64,000 nt of DNA, taken from assembly GCF_900178005.1 (NCBI RefSeq), contig NZ_FXBS01000006.1, forward strand, positions 1,986,970-2,050,969. The letters are read 5' to 3'. Positions 44,362-53,993 of this stretch are shown in pieces. Source of the stretch: Tuberibacillus sp. Marseille-P3662 (GTDB lineage: Bacteria; Bacillota; Bacilli; Bacillales; Sporolactobacillaceae). Under the pieces are notes generated by a model. The model saw nothing but the letters and a program-made list of their open reading frames with translations, had not been told where the DNA came from and ran no database searches. The position numbers were made by a program, and so were the translations under genes. The first letter of the stretch is position 1. The number at the start of each line of letters is the position of its first letter.

Positions 44362-44389
44362 AGCCCCACCAGAATACTCTGATGGGGCT
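44362..44389 (-). terminator. terminator-like hairpin after the RND gene
   Basis: AGCCCCACCAGA (44362-44373) pairs with TCTGATGGGGCT (44378-44389) with one mismatch, five bases past the stop. The U-run is weak. Confidence 0.65.
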
Positions 44390-44393
44390 TTCC

Positions 44394-47300
44394 TTACTGC
44401 TGTGAGTCATCATCATCTTTCTTATGATGTTGATTGTCTTTAGCCATTTTCAATAAATTTTCCAGCATGTGAATCATATCATCATCACTGCGCCCGCGTT
44501 GGGTTAATTGTTGATCATGTCTCTCCTGGTCATCTTCATCTGCTTCAGATGTTGACGTATCACTTTCGGATATTTCCCCTTCAATCGAAGATTTCGGTCC
44601 ATCTGGCAGCTGATCTTGTTTACGACGTTCATCCACCAAATAAGCGGGAATCGGCATGCCATCAGGCGTCACATAATATTTGTGCATACGTCGTGTCTCT
44701 TTATCAAAATAACTGTAGACGACTGGAACGACAAGCAAAGTAAGGAAAGTCGCACTAATCATACCGCCAATCACGGTTATTCCCATTGGCTGTTGGATTT
44801 CCGTGCCTTGCCCAATACCTATAGCGATTGGAACCAACCCTAGAATTGTTGTAATAGCGGTCATTAAAATCGGACGGGTTCTGACTTTAACGGCTTCAAT
44901 AATGGCGTCGTAGGATCGTTCACCGCTTGCTTTCAATTGATTGATATAATCAACCAACACAATTGCGTTATTGACGACGATACCCGCCAGAACAACTAAG
45001 CCTATGAGCGCAGTAGCACTAATCGGTGTCTGAGTCATCGTTAACCCCAAAGCAACACCAATAAAGACTAATGGAACCGTCAGCATAATCACAAAGGGAT
45101 ATTTGAACGATTCAAATTGAGCTGCCATAACGAAATAGACTAAAATCACGGCTAAACCGAATGCCAACCCGAGCTTTTGAATCGCGTTCTGAAGCATTTC
45201 AAAATCTCCCGTGTATGAAACATCCACCTCATCATCGAGATCTAAATCTTTAATATCTTTTTGAATGGCTGATTTCACTTCACCCAACGTTGTATCATTT
45301 GAAAACTCGACGGTAAATTCAACAGCTCTCTGTTGACCTTTCCGGTTAATAGCAACGGGCGAATCACCTGTTTTCATTGATGTCACTTCATTTAAAGCAA
45401 CGTATTGTCCTGTTGGCGCTTTGATCATTAAATCTTTTAAAGCTTGTTTTGATTCTGTCGTTTCATTGTTGTAACTCACATTAACATCCAACACTTGACT
45501 ATCTTTTGTCGTTAGTTGGGTCGCATCTGTACCTCGCGTCACACTATTAACGACTTGAGCGATCTGCCCTGGAGTAAAACCATGATCACGAGCAGCCTCG
45601 TTATCCACTTGGATTTGTAACTCTTGGACCGTTTCAGACTCATTATTCGTCACTTCAACCACATCATCAATGTCTTTCACTGTTTTACTAATATCTTGGA
45701 CTGCTTTATCTAAACGCTGGATATTATCATCACGAACATTAAACGTTAAAACATTGGCTTCAGAGCCCATACCGTTCTGTTGATTAAGCTCAACTTTCTT
45801 TGCTTTCACGGCGGCATCTTCAACATCATTTCTGATTTCTTCAATAAATCCGGACGTTGCCATATCCCGATTGTCTTGATCAGCCATACTGATGTAAATT
45901 TGGGCTTGACTCGGTGTTCCTTCACCACCAGGTCCTTGGCTCTGTGATGAACCTACAAGACTGAAGTAATCTTTAACTGCCGGCTGGTCATCAAGAACAT
46001 CTTCAACATTTTGAACGACCTTATCCGTAGTATCTAAAGCCGTTCCATTTTCCATTTCTAAATTGATCGTAAAAAAACCTTGATCCTGCTGAGGTAGGAA
46101 TTGTGTCCCGGTTCTTGTTAATCCAAAAATACCGCCTGCCAGTAACAAAATCGTAATGAGTAACACAGTGATCCGGTGGTTAAGTGCCCACGCCGCTGCA
46201 TTCCCTATGGATTTAACAAGACCGCTGTTTCGACGTTTTTCCTCAATGTTTTTCTCAGAAGGTTTTAAAATCCGGCTTGCGATCATCGGAACAACTGTTA
46301 AAGCTACAAACAAAGACGCCAATAGACTGAAAGCGATCGTTAAAGAAAATTCTTTAAACAAATCCCCAATGATGCCCGTGATAAAGAATACCGGTACAAA
46401 GACTGCTACTGTGGTCAAGGTCGAGGCTATAATCGCAACACCGACTTCTTTTGTTCCCTCAAAGGCCGCCACCTTACCATCTTTGCCCATATTAATATGC
46501 CGGTAGATATTCTCGATGACAACGATGGAATTATCCACAAGCATTCCTATCCCTAAAGCCAAACCACCAAGCGTCATAATATTTAACGTAAAACCGGAAA
46601 AGTAGACTAATACAAACGTGACGATGACCGAGAAAGGAATCGATACACCGATAATCAATGGTGTTTTGAAGTTTCTTAGAAAGAAAAACAAGACAATCAT
46701 TGCGAACACAGCACCAAGAATAAGCGAACGAATCATACTACTAACCGCTTGTTGTACAAACGTCCCTTGGTCAAATAAAACGGCCGATTCCATATCATCA
46801 TATTGATCTTGACCCATTAAATCATCAAGTTTTTTATTAAAAGCTTTTGAGACACTTGCAGTATTCGCATCAGATTGCTGCATGACATTCATTAATAAGG
46901 CTGATTCTTGGTTGCTTCTTGTAATGGTATTATCATTGGTAGGCGCCACTTTGATTTGGCTAATGTCCTTAATGGTGACATCGTTTCCATTCGGTGCTTG
47001 TGTGACGACAACGTCTTTGACATCAGCCACTGAATGCAGTTGACTGATAATACGCGTCGTTAATTGTTTGTCACCAGACTTTACCGTCGAACCCGGTACC
47101 GATACGTTGTTGGCTTGAAGACTTTGAACAACATCGGATTGGGTCAACTGATAACTTTTTAGTTGGCTCTGATCTAACTGAACTTTGATCTCATCGACGG
47201 TTAATCCCTTGTAATTAACACTAGCGACACCATCTACTTGAGACAACTTTTGTTTCAAATCTTGGGCTTTCGTTTCGAGATTAATGTCGTCATTAGGTGA

Positions 47301-47726
47301 GCTTATAGCGATTTGCATAATCGGAAACTGTGATGGATCAAATTTCATAAACCGCGCATTTGAAACGCTATCGGGTAGATCGGTCGAATCAATCGCATTT
47401 TGAATATCGGACTGAACATCGTCAATGTCCGTGTCATTCGTGAATTGCAGAATGGTGACACTTGATCCTTCCTGCGATGTTGACGAAATCGATTTTAACC
47501 CTGATATCGTTGATAGGTTATCTTCGAGCGGCTTCGACACTTCTTCAACAACTTCAGTTGGCCCGGCGCTGGGATACGAGGCAACGACAGCACCGACAGG
47601 CGGATTAATGCTTGGAATTAATTTCAGCGGTGTACCGATCACTGAAACAATACCGAGAATAATAAAGATAAACATCGTTACTAAGGTGAATACCGGACGT
47701 TTAATTGAAAATTGACTGATTTTCAA
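44394..47726 (-). CDS. RND-family efflux transporter (SwrC/AcrB-like)
   Basis: This 1110-residue, 12-helix proton-driven exporter has the RND layout: helix 1 (FIFIILGIVSVIGTPLKLIP), a large external loop with ASYPSAGPTEVVEEVSKPLE, then GMLVDNSIVVIENIYRH in helix 4, and the second half repeating the pattern (GIVVNNAIVLVDYINQL). B. subtilis SwrC, a surfactin/lipopeptide-resistance pump, is the main Gram-positive relative. The C-terminal 80 residues are an acidic, Ser/Asp/His-rich cytoplasmic extension. The start is TTG nine bases after AGGAGG. No membrane-fusion gene is adjacent. Confidence 0.9.
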   Translation of the reverse strand: MKISQFSIKRPVFTLVTMFIFIILGIVSVIGTPLKLIPSINPPVGAVVASYPSAGPTEVVEEVSKPLEDNLSTISGLKSISSTSQEGSSVTILQFTNDTDIDDVQSDIQNAIDSTDLPDSVSNARFMKFDPSQFPIMQIAISSPNDDINLETKAQDLKQKLSQVDGVASVNYKGLTVDEIKVQLDQSQLKSYQLTQSDVVQSLQANNVSVPGSTVKSGDKQLTTRIISQLHSVADVKDVVVTQAPNGNDVTIKDISQIKVAPTNDNTITRSNQESALLMNVMQQSDANTASVSKAFNKKLDDLMGQDQYDDMESAVLFDQGTFVQQAVSSMIRSLILGAVFAMIVLFFFLRNFKTPLIIGVSIPFSVIVTFVLVYFSGFTLNIMTLGGLALGIGMLVDNSIVVIENIYRHINMGKDGKVAAFEGTKEVGVAIIASTLTTVAVFVPVFFITGIIGDLFKEFSLTIAFSLLASLFVALTVVPMIASRILKPSEKNIEEKRRNSGLVKSIGNAAAWALNHRITVLLITILLLAGGIFGLTRTGTQFLPQQDQGFFTINLEMENGTALDTTDKVVQNVEDVLDDQPAVKDYFSLVGSSQSQGPGGEGTPSQAQIYISMADQDNRDMATSGFIEEIRNDVEDAAVKAKKVELNQQNGMGSEANVLTFNVRDDNIQRLDKAVQDISKTVKDIDDVVEVTNNESETVQELQIQVDNEAARDHGFTPGQIAQVVNSVTRGTDATQLTTKDSQVLDVNVSYNNETTESKQALKDLMIKAPTGQYVALNEVTSMKTGDSPVAINRKGQQRAVEFTVEFSNDTTLGEVKSAIQKDIKDLDLDDEVDVSYTGDFEMLQNAIQKLGLAFGLAVILVYFVMAAQFESFKYPFVIMLTVPLVFIGVALGLTMTQTPISATALIGLVVLAGIVVNNAIVLVDYINQLKASGERSYDAIIEAVKVRTRPILMTAITTILGLVPIAIGIGQGTEIQQPMGITVIGGMISATFLTLLVVPVVYSYFDKETRRMHKYYVTPDGMPIPAYLVDERRKQDQLPDGPKSSIEGEISESDTSTSEADEDDQERHDQQLTQRGRSDDDMIHMLENLLKMAKDNQHHKKDDDDSQQ

Positions 47727-47820
47727 ATGCTGGATCCTCCTCTGTATGTACTTTTCACATTGTCTAAACGGTTGTCATTCCCGTCAAGTTTCAAACAATG
47801 CCCTATTGAACCCCGTTATG

Positions 47821-48768
47821 TTAAGTTTTCCTTAAGTGGATGTCAGACACATTATGGTTAACCGATTTTCTCAATATTAAATCCGCGCGTTCCCTTGAGG
47901 GTAAAATATTCAATCTGAGATTTTTCTTATTGATCTCATTCCATATTTGTGTCGCCTGACTAAGAGCTTCAGATTCAGTAAGGGCAGCATAAGCATGAAA
48001 ATAAGCGTCAGGATCTTGAAACGCTGAGGCTCTTAAAAGCGAGAATCGATGAAGATACCATTCTTTTATATCTTCTTCTGCCGCATCAATATAAATAGAG
48101 AAATCGAAAAAGTCTGATACAAAGGTGTACGGCAGATTACCTCCCTTATTCTGAGGCAATTGTAGGACATTAATGCCTTCTAGAATAATAATATCAGGCT
48201 TATGAATGACATTGGCATCATTCTGCAGCACATCATACTGATGATGGGAATAAATAGGGACGGAAACATCGTCGGCCCCTGATTTCAGTTGATCAAGCAC
48301 TTCAATCAGTTTTTTGACATTAAAACTTTCAGGAAAGCCCTTTCGATTCATGATGCCTTTTCTCTCTAGAACAGCATTAGGATACAAAAATCCGTCTGTT
48401 GTGATGATGTCAACTTTGGGACGTTCATCCATTCGCTCTAAAAGCGCTTTAATAAGCCTCGAAGTCGTGCTTTTTCCCACCGCAACACTGCCAGCAATAC
48501 CGATAATAAAAGGAACCTTCTCGGTGCTTTTCTTTAAAAAGTCGTTTGTATGCTGGTGTAAAGTTTTAGATGCCGTAACATAAATATTTAAGAGCTGCGC
48601 AAGCGGCATATAAATGTTCTGAACCTCGTCAGGTGTGATTTCGACGTTAAGGCCTTCCAAAGCCTTGATCTCTTTCTTTTGCAACGGAATCGCATGATTT
48701 TTAGCTAGTTGAGACCACTCATCTCGTGTAAACGACATATACGGTGATACATCTTGTGTTTGATTCAA
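47821..48768 (-). CDS. coaA: type I pantothenate kinase
   Basis: This 315-residue kinase catalyses the first step of coenzyme A synthesis. Walker A is GSVAVGKST (93-101); TTDGFLYPN, RKGFPESFN and the YSHHQYD segment mark the pantothenate site, and FDFSIYIDA lies in the dimer region. It follows B. subtilis CoaA throughout. The start is TTG after AGGAAG at a rather long spacing; an ATG ten codons later is possible. Pantothenate uptake genes (yhdT-panF) lie 12 kb away. A cre-like palindrome lies about 65 bases upstream. Confidence 0.95.
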   Translation of the reverse strand: MNQTQDVSPYMSFTRDEWSQLAKNHAIPLQKKEIKALEGLNVEITPDEVQNIYMPLAQLLNIYVTASKTLHQHTNDFLKKSTEKVPFIIGIAGSVAVGKSTTSRLIKALLERMDERPKVDIITTDGFLYPNAVLERKGIMNRKGFPESFNVKKLIEVLDQLKSGADDVSVPIYSHHQYDVLQNDANVIHKPDIIILEGINVLQLPQNKGGNLPYTFVSDFFDFSIYIDAAEEDIKEWYLHRFSLLRASAFQDPDAYFHAYAALTESEALSQATQIWNEINKKNLRLNILPSRERADLILRKSVNHNVSDIHLRKT

Positions 48769-48831
48769 TTTGACCCAACTTCCTTTTACCTAATGTCTAT
48801 TGTTAAATACAAGTTACACTGATATTAATAA

Positions 48832-48845
48832 TGATAACGTTATCC
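48832..48845. promoter_or_regulatory. cre-like palindrome upstream of coaA
   Basis: TGATAACGTTATCC contains the perfect 12-base palindrome GATAACGTTATC and fits the CcpA cre consensus TGWAARCGYTWWCW at 12 of 14 positions. A second AGATAACG half lies about 25 bases away. Control by CcpA or by another LacI-type factor is a guess. Confidence 0.4.
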
Positions 48846-48984
48846 AATTAACACTATTGTTAAAGATAACGCCTATAGTAACATTCGTAAAGTGATATTA
48901 TCTCATATCTTTGTCTTTTGGTGAATGATTGTTTTAGGAGGTTTTACAAAAGGAGGTTCTGATTCGTATCCTGCGAGCCCCCAA

Positions 48985-49026
48985 ATAAAAAAACGTCCTT
49001 CCCATCAAAATGAGAAGGAGCGTTTC
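48985..49026 (-). terminator. terminator of the YhcR-type gene
   Basis: AACGTCCTTCCCAT and ATGAGAAGGAGCGTT pair with mismatches; seven T residues follow on the minus strand. Confidence 0.85.
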
Positions 49027-49047
49027 GTTTAAGGAATTTTATTTTTC

Positions 49048-52000
49048 CTAAAAAAGGAACCTCTTGAAAATCCAACTGAACCAATCTTGCAAGGTATCTT
49101 TTATGTCGTCAATAACCGGGTGATCATCGCGTCCAGGCTTTTGATGATGATGATGACCCACAATGTCTTCAGACGAACGGAGCTTCAGTTGAACAGTTCC
49201 GTTATTTTCCCCAGAGATACCGGTTAGGTTGACTTTATCTCCTTTTTTAAACGAAAAGTCAGCATAACTGAGTCCTGTACGGTGGTCGACATGCACCCAT
49301 ACACTTTGATGACTTTTGGTGACTTTCAATTCAAACGTCCCTTGATTATTGACTTGCTTGATTTCTGAAATTCGAACATTTTTTAGGCTGACGAGTTGTC
49401 CCTCGTTATCTTCACCCAAGTCATTAGGTTTCAGTTTCAGCGGTTTCGGCAGCTTGGATGTGCCCGATTTTTCTAAGGAAGTGATGCCAGCCAATTGAAG
49501 TTCACCATGAAATTCTCTAGTTTGCGCTGTAACTTTAACAACATCACCTTGTTTGACATCATATTCACTCTGATTAACATAAACTCCTGCTGTGTCATCC
49601 TGAATATAGAAACCTTTGTTACCCCAGGACCCTGGTGTTGACGTCACCACGCCTTCAACTGTAACGGTTGAACCTAGTTTAGCTTCGCGAGCCTTTTGAA
49701 GTGAAACCTCTCCTAAATGATTAGAGTCATCATTAACTTTTTTAATACGACCTTCCTTTTTGTAAGTGATCGGTTCGCCGTTGAAAGATTTAACAAAATT
49801 GATCGTGGCTTGTAAATCAACCGGACCGTCAACAGCATTCTTACCAAGTTCACTGATTGGACGATAACTGCTGCCTGTCGAGGTCGCCATATAATTATTG
49901 ACCGTTAGCGTATATGTCTTGTCAGGATCAATTTTATCTCCATTAGGTAAGAAGATATCGACGACTTCATCCGTTGACTCCGACCAAGTATAGTTTAATC
50001 CTCCAACACTGAAATCGGGTCCATAGGTTTCGCTCAGTTGCGCATTTAAAATCTTGTACATATCCGCACCCGTGACATCCAGTTTGACGAGCCAGTTACC
50101 AAAGGGTTGGATGTTGTACAGATCGCCCCAAGTAATCGGCCCGGCCGGCAAATTGGCACGAATACCTCCCCCATTCATTAATGCGAAATCCGAATTCATT
50201 TCCGCTGTCATGGCATCAGCTAGTAAGTTGCCTAATGCATTGTCCCCTTTTGTTTCATCATTGGCATAGCCACCGTTGATATCAATAGCAGCTTGACCGA
50301 CGACTTCTTCAGTAATAGGGGCAACTTTTTCTTTGTAAGTTTCGATAATATTTTTAACTTCAGGATTAGGTTCAATTTTATTCGTATAATTGTAGACAAC
50401 TTCAGCTTTCTTGTTAACAATATCACCGGTTTCAGGGTCAATTTGAAGATCAATATCACCGAATGCTTTGCCGTATTCAGATGCCTGAACAATTAATTTA
50501 TTATCGACGACACCATTATTGACTTTATGGTTATGTCCTGAGACAATCACGTCCACTTCATCATCGATATTCTTAGCCAGACCGGCCGCATCACCGGTTA
50601 CCGTATCACCATTCTGCGTCCCTGGAATATGGGATAGAACGACAATTGATTCAACACCTTTTGCTTTGAGTTCTTTAGCATATTTGTTAACAGCCGTCGC
50701 TTCATCGGTGAAGGTGACATTCTCAATGGACGACGGAATAATGTCACCGCGGGCTGCCTGAGTGATTACACCGATAAATCCGATCTTTTCTCCGCCCACT
50801 TCTTGAATAGAATAAGGATTGAGCACAGGTTGACCGGTATCTTTATATTCAACGTTAGCCTCAATCATTGGAAAATTCATACCGTCATAGCCTTCAATAC
50901 TCTTACCATCCTCATGTTCTCCGCCATTAATGAGTCGGTTCATTTCTTCTACGCCGTCATCAAACTCATGATTACCGACAGTGCCAACATCAAAGCCGAT
51001 CGCTTCCATCACTTCTACTGTTGGCTCATCGTGTAGTAACGCAGAAACTGGTGGACTACCACCCACCATATCTCCAGAATGAACCATTAATGTGTTGGGA
51101 TGGGTTGCTGCACGCTTTTTAAGGTAAGCGGCTTCGGTCGCCATACCACCGACGGTTTCCTCGGTACCATCGCCATCGACATCTGTTTGGACGACTTCGT
51201 TAATTTTACCGTGTAGATCATTCATCGTTAGTAACTGAACAGAAACAAGATCTTCTTTCGGCTGATCCGTAAATGCCGGGGTATACCCTTCTGCCTTAGC
51301 TGTCGCTTCATCCCAGAAGAAGATCCGTTTATCTACTGGGACTTGCTCCCAGTCCTTAGGTTTGACGTAGCTTTTGGTCTCCGAGTTACCAACATATTTG
51401 GTCAATCCTTTGCCCTGTTCCCGGGCCCGAAAAACAAACGGTAATTCCGCTAAAGGATCATCCGGATTCCATATCCCTAGTCCTTGGTCTTTCGCTGACC
51501 TGACAGCCGATTGATACTTTTGATATACAGTCTTATCACCGATCGGCCAAATGAAATAGGTAACAGCATAGCCTTGTCTCACCATTTCAAGGTTAATATT
51601 TTTCTCGTCCGATTTCCGGATGACTTGAGCGAGCAGTCGACCATAATCATCCTTCGGCTCTTGTCCAAGCTTGATCGTCACCTTATCACCGGACTGCAGC
51701 AATTTTTTCATGTAAGCTTTAGCAGCCTCACCGTGTTCCTTTTGACTTTTATCTGCATCCGTTGGTCCGTCATAATAGGTTTCCGATGTATCAATATTTA
51801 AGAACCGAACTTTGTCAGAACCAAGCACCGGATTTTTAAGATGAATCGTATCTCCGTCGGTCACATAGTCAACAGTTGCTGTATACTCACCAGCTGCTGT
51901 TGGAGCCTCAGGCTGCTCCGAGGATAAAGCGATGTCCGCAGATGAACGCGGTATCAGCTGATAGGCATCATTATATTGACCTAGAATCGCTGTCACATCA

Positions 52001-53118
52001 TACCAGTGTCCAGCTTCAACGTTTGATAAATCAAGCGATCCTTCCATTACTCGAAGGGTCGTAGCTTGATAGTCTTGATTAATAAAAGTGATATTATAAC
52101 CACCGCCTGCTGGCGAATCTGGAATGTTGCTAATATAGCCGTTCACATTGACCAGTGATCCTTCTAAAGGTTCAGAAACCGCTGATTGTTGAAGGTCAGC
52201 AATTGTGACATCTTTTGGCTGTGGTAATGAAGCATCTTCTTCGATAACTTTAATCCCATCTTGATTTGGCTTAATTTCCGTTAGCTGATTATAAGAAGTG
52301 ATTTGACCTGTGACGCGGATTTTGTCTCCTTTCTCAAGCGAAGGAAACTGAGATGGATCAACAGCAAACACGTTGATACCTGCTGTGTCATCTTGAATGT
52401 AGGTTGACAGCTGCCCACCGCCAATCGCCGCATTATCAGCCGTAACGACCCCTTCAACAGTGACGATTTTCCCTGACATGCCTTTCGCCTGCTGAATGGT
52501 AGCCTCTTGGGGGGCCCCATCGTCAGGTGAAGTTCCTCCACCATCCATCTCATGTTGACCCAAATTCGAAAAAGTGTCATTTGAGAGAGATGTCCATTCT
52601 GTTTCATCATATGTCGTGTTCCCGCTTGTAACAGACGACTTTCGTACTAACGTTGTGTCTTTGGCAAAGGCTTGTCCGCTACCAATCGTACCGACAATGT
52701 CGACAGGCGACCCATCCTTATTTAGAACAATGGCGTCATTCCCATTAAAATTAACCACACCGGATGTTGTATCGGCGGCGTTAAGTATCTTGTCAGCAGC
52801 ACTCGAATGAGCGATAACAAGTGTTTGACCACTGTCCAAATTTCCAGACAATTGTTGTGATCGGTTCGCGGTTTCACTTTCATTAGAGTATAATTCGATT
52901 TGATAGTTTGATAGATCAACCGCATGTCCAGTCCCATTAAAAATCTCAATGGCCTTGTTGTATGAACTTCCTTCAACATACTCCGAGATTATAAGATTTT
53001 CGGGACCCGATGTTTCTTCTGCACTCGCTGGTTGTGCCAAAACACTTGAAAAATTCGACAGTACCAAGGCTAATACAAGCAAATGGGCTAACAACTTACT
53101 CTTAAGGAAATGTCTCAA
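49048..53118 (-). CDS. yhcR: exported multidomain nuclease / 5'-nucleotidase (YhcR-like)
   Basis: 1356 residues. Order: signal peptide 1-33; lamin-tail domain about 40-185 (NLIISEYVEGSSYNKAIEIF); OB-fold 205-395; staphylococcal-nuclease domain 410-555 with D421, D423, R438, D443, E446 and R494; calcineurin-type 5'-nucleotidase 625-910 with NDLHG (633-637), GNHEFD (715-720) and SGHNHK (860-865); nucleotidase C-domain with NGGGIRANL about 982; second OB-fold 1140-1315. B. subtilis YhcR, a Ca-dependent sugar-nonspecific wall nuclease, is related. No LPxTG-type sorting signal is seen; the protein ends in a His cluster and an aromatic/basic tail (WFSWIFKRFLF). It probably scavenges extracellular DNA/RNA down to nucleosides and phosphate. 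TTG start behind AAAGGAGG. Confidence 0.92.
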   Translation of the reverse strand: MRHFLKSKLLAHLLVLALVLSNFSSVLAQPASAEETSGPENLIISEYVEGSSYNKAIEIFNGTGHAVDLSNYQIELYSNESETANRSQQLSGNLDSGQTLVIAHSSAADKILNAADTTSGVVNFNGNDAIVLNKDGSPVDIVGTIGSGQAFAKDTTLVRKSSVTSGNTTYDETEWTSLSNDTFSNLGQHEMDGGGTSPDDGAPQEATIQQAKGMSGKIVTVEGVVTADNAAIGGGQLSTYIQDDTAGINVFAVDPSQFPSLEKGDKIRVTGQITSYNQLTEIKPNQDGIKVIEEDASLPQPKDVTIADLQQSAVSEPLEGSLVNVNGYISNIPDSPAGGGYNITFINQDYQATTLRVMEGSLDLSNVEAGHWYDVTAILGQYNDAYQLIPRSSADIALSSEQPEAPTAAGEYTATVDYVTDGDTIHLKNPVLGSDKVRFLNIDTSETYYDGPTDADKSQKEHGEAAKAYMKKLLQSGDKVTIKLGQEPKDDYGRLLAQVIRKSDEKNINLEMVRQGYAVTYFIWPIGDKTVYQKYQSAVRSAKDQGLGIWNPDDPLAELPFVFRAREQGKGLTKYVGNSETKSYVKPKDWEQVPVDKRIFFWDEATAKAEGYTPAFTDQPKEDLVSVQLLTMNDLHGKINEVVQTDVDGDGTEETVGGMATEAAYLKKRAATHPNTLMVHSGDMVGGSPPVSALLHDEPTVEVMEAIGFDVGTVGNHEFDDGVEEMNRLINGGEHEDGKSIEGYDGMNFPMIEANVEYKDTGQPVLNPYSIQEVGGEKIGFIGVITQAARGDIIPSSIENVTFTDEATAVNKYAKELKAKGVESIVVLSHIPGTQNGDTVTGDAAGLAKNIDDEVDVIVSGHNHKVNNGVVDNKLIVQASEYGKAFGDIDLQIDPETGDIVNKKAEVVYNYTNKIEPNPEVKNIIETYKEKVAPITEEVVGQAAIDINGGYANDETKGDNALGNLLADAMTAEMNSDFALMNGGGIRANLPAGPITWGDLYNIQPFGNWLVKLDVTGADMYKILNAQLSETYGPDFSVGGLNYTWSESTDEVVDIFLPNGDKIDPDKTYTLTVNNYMATSTGSSYRPISELGKNAVDGPVDLQATINFVKSFNGEPITYKKEGRIKKVNDDSNHLGEVSLQKAREAKLGSTVTVEGVVTSTPGSWGNKGFYIQDDTAGVYVNQSEYDVKQGDVVKVTAQTREFHGELQLAGITSLEKSGTSKLPKPLKLKPNDLGEDNEGQLVSLKNVRISEIKQVNNQGTFELKVTKSHQSVWVHVDHRTGLSYADFSFKKGDKVNLTGISGENNGTVQLKLRSSEDIVGHHHHQKPGRDDHPVIDDIKDTLQDWFSWIFKRFLF

Positions 53119-53342
53119 TGGTCGTACCTCCTTTAAATCATGTACACATAGAATGATAACGAATAAGTATTAAGTCGAGATTAATAGATTGTAAAAACTG
53201 TTGTCATTTCGACATACTTCGTTAATCATCACACTTCTGCCTTTCATCGCTGCAATCCTTTCTTGTACCGGAAAACGGGTAAAAGGGGCTAAAATATAAG
53301 AAAGGCATAGGTCCATTGAACCACCTTAGTGAACATGACATA

Positions 53343-53987
53343 TTAGGTGAACAACTCTTGTTTCATGGCATAAATCGCCGCTTGGGTGCGGTCATGTAGA
53401 CCAAGCTTACCAAGTAAGTGACTTACGTGAGTCTTCACTGTTTTTTCTGTAATGAACAATGCATTGGCAATTTCCTTATTGCTTTTTCCTAGAGCAATTT
53501 GCTGGAGAACATCTTTTTCCCGTGACGTTAATTGCTCAATGAGTTGATTGTCTTCTTGAGGTGCTTGATCGGAGAAATAGTTCAGCAAAAGGTGTGCGGC
53601 TTCAGAATGCAGTTTGGATTTTCCTTGATAAGCATCGCGAATAACGTTTACTAATTCGTCTGGATCAACATCTTTTAATTGATAGCCAAAAGCGCCTGCT
53701 TTGATCGCCGGAAGTACATGGTCATAATCCGAAAAGCTGGTCAACACAATCACTTTAACATTTGGGTATTGGTTCTTAAGTGCCTTTGTCGCTTCAATAC
53801 CATCCATCTTCGGCATCTGCAAATCCATTAGAACAATATCTGGCTGGACATCAGCAACGATTTGAATAGCTGTTTCCCCGTCTTCCGCTTCACCAACGAT
53901 GTTAATATCATTTTGTGATTCCAGAAAAAATCGTAATCCTTTCAAAACAATTAAATGATCATCAACAAGTACAATTTTAATCGCCAT
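53343..53987 (-). CDS. yhcZ: NarL/LuxR-type response regulator (YhcZ/AirR-like)
   Basis: A 214-residue regulator. The receiver domain has the acidic pocket D9-D10 and the phospho-acceptor D55 in VLMDLQMPKMDG. The C-terminal LuxR helix-turn-helix (about 148-205) reads LTSREKDVLQQIALGKSNKE and ITEKTVKTHVSHLLGKL. It aligns with B. subtilis YhcZ and staphylococcal AirR (YhcR/VraR-like group). The kinase gene ends six bases before its ATG, and the AGAGGTGA ribosome site includes the kinase stop codon, so the pair is coupled. The target genes are unknown; the adjacent nuclease is a candidate. Confidence 0.9.
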   Translation of the reverse strand: MAIKIVLVDDHLIVLKGLRFFLESQNDINIVGEAEDGETAIQIVADVQPDIVLMDLQMPKMDGIEATKALKNQYPNVKVIVLTSFSDYDHVLPAIKAGAFGYQLKDVDPDELVNVIRDAYQGKSKLHSEAAHLLLNYFSDQAPQEDNQLIEQLTSREKDVLQQIALGKSNKEIANALFITEKTVKTHVSHLLGKLGLHDRTQAAIYAMKQELFT

Positions 53988-53993
53988 CGTAAA

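Noticed and set aside
48925..49032. 35-codon plus-strand ORF ending in the yhcR terminator
   Set aside because: Poor ribosome site, and the second half is just the terminator hairpin; looks incidental.
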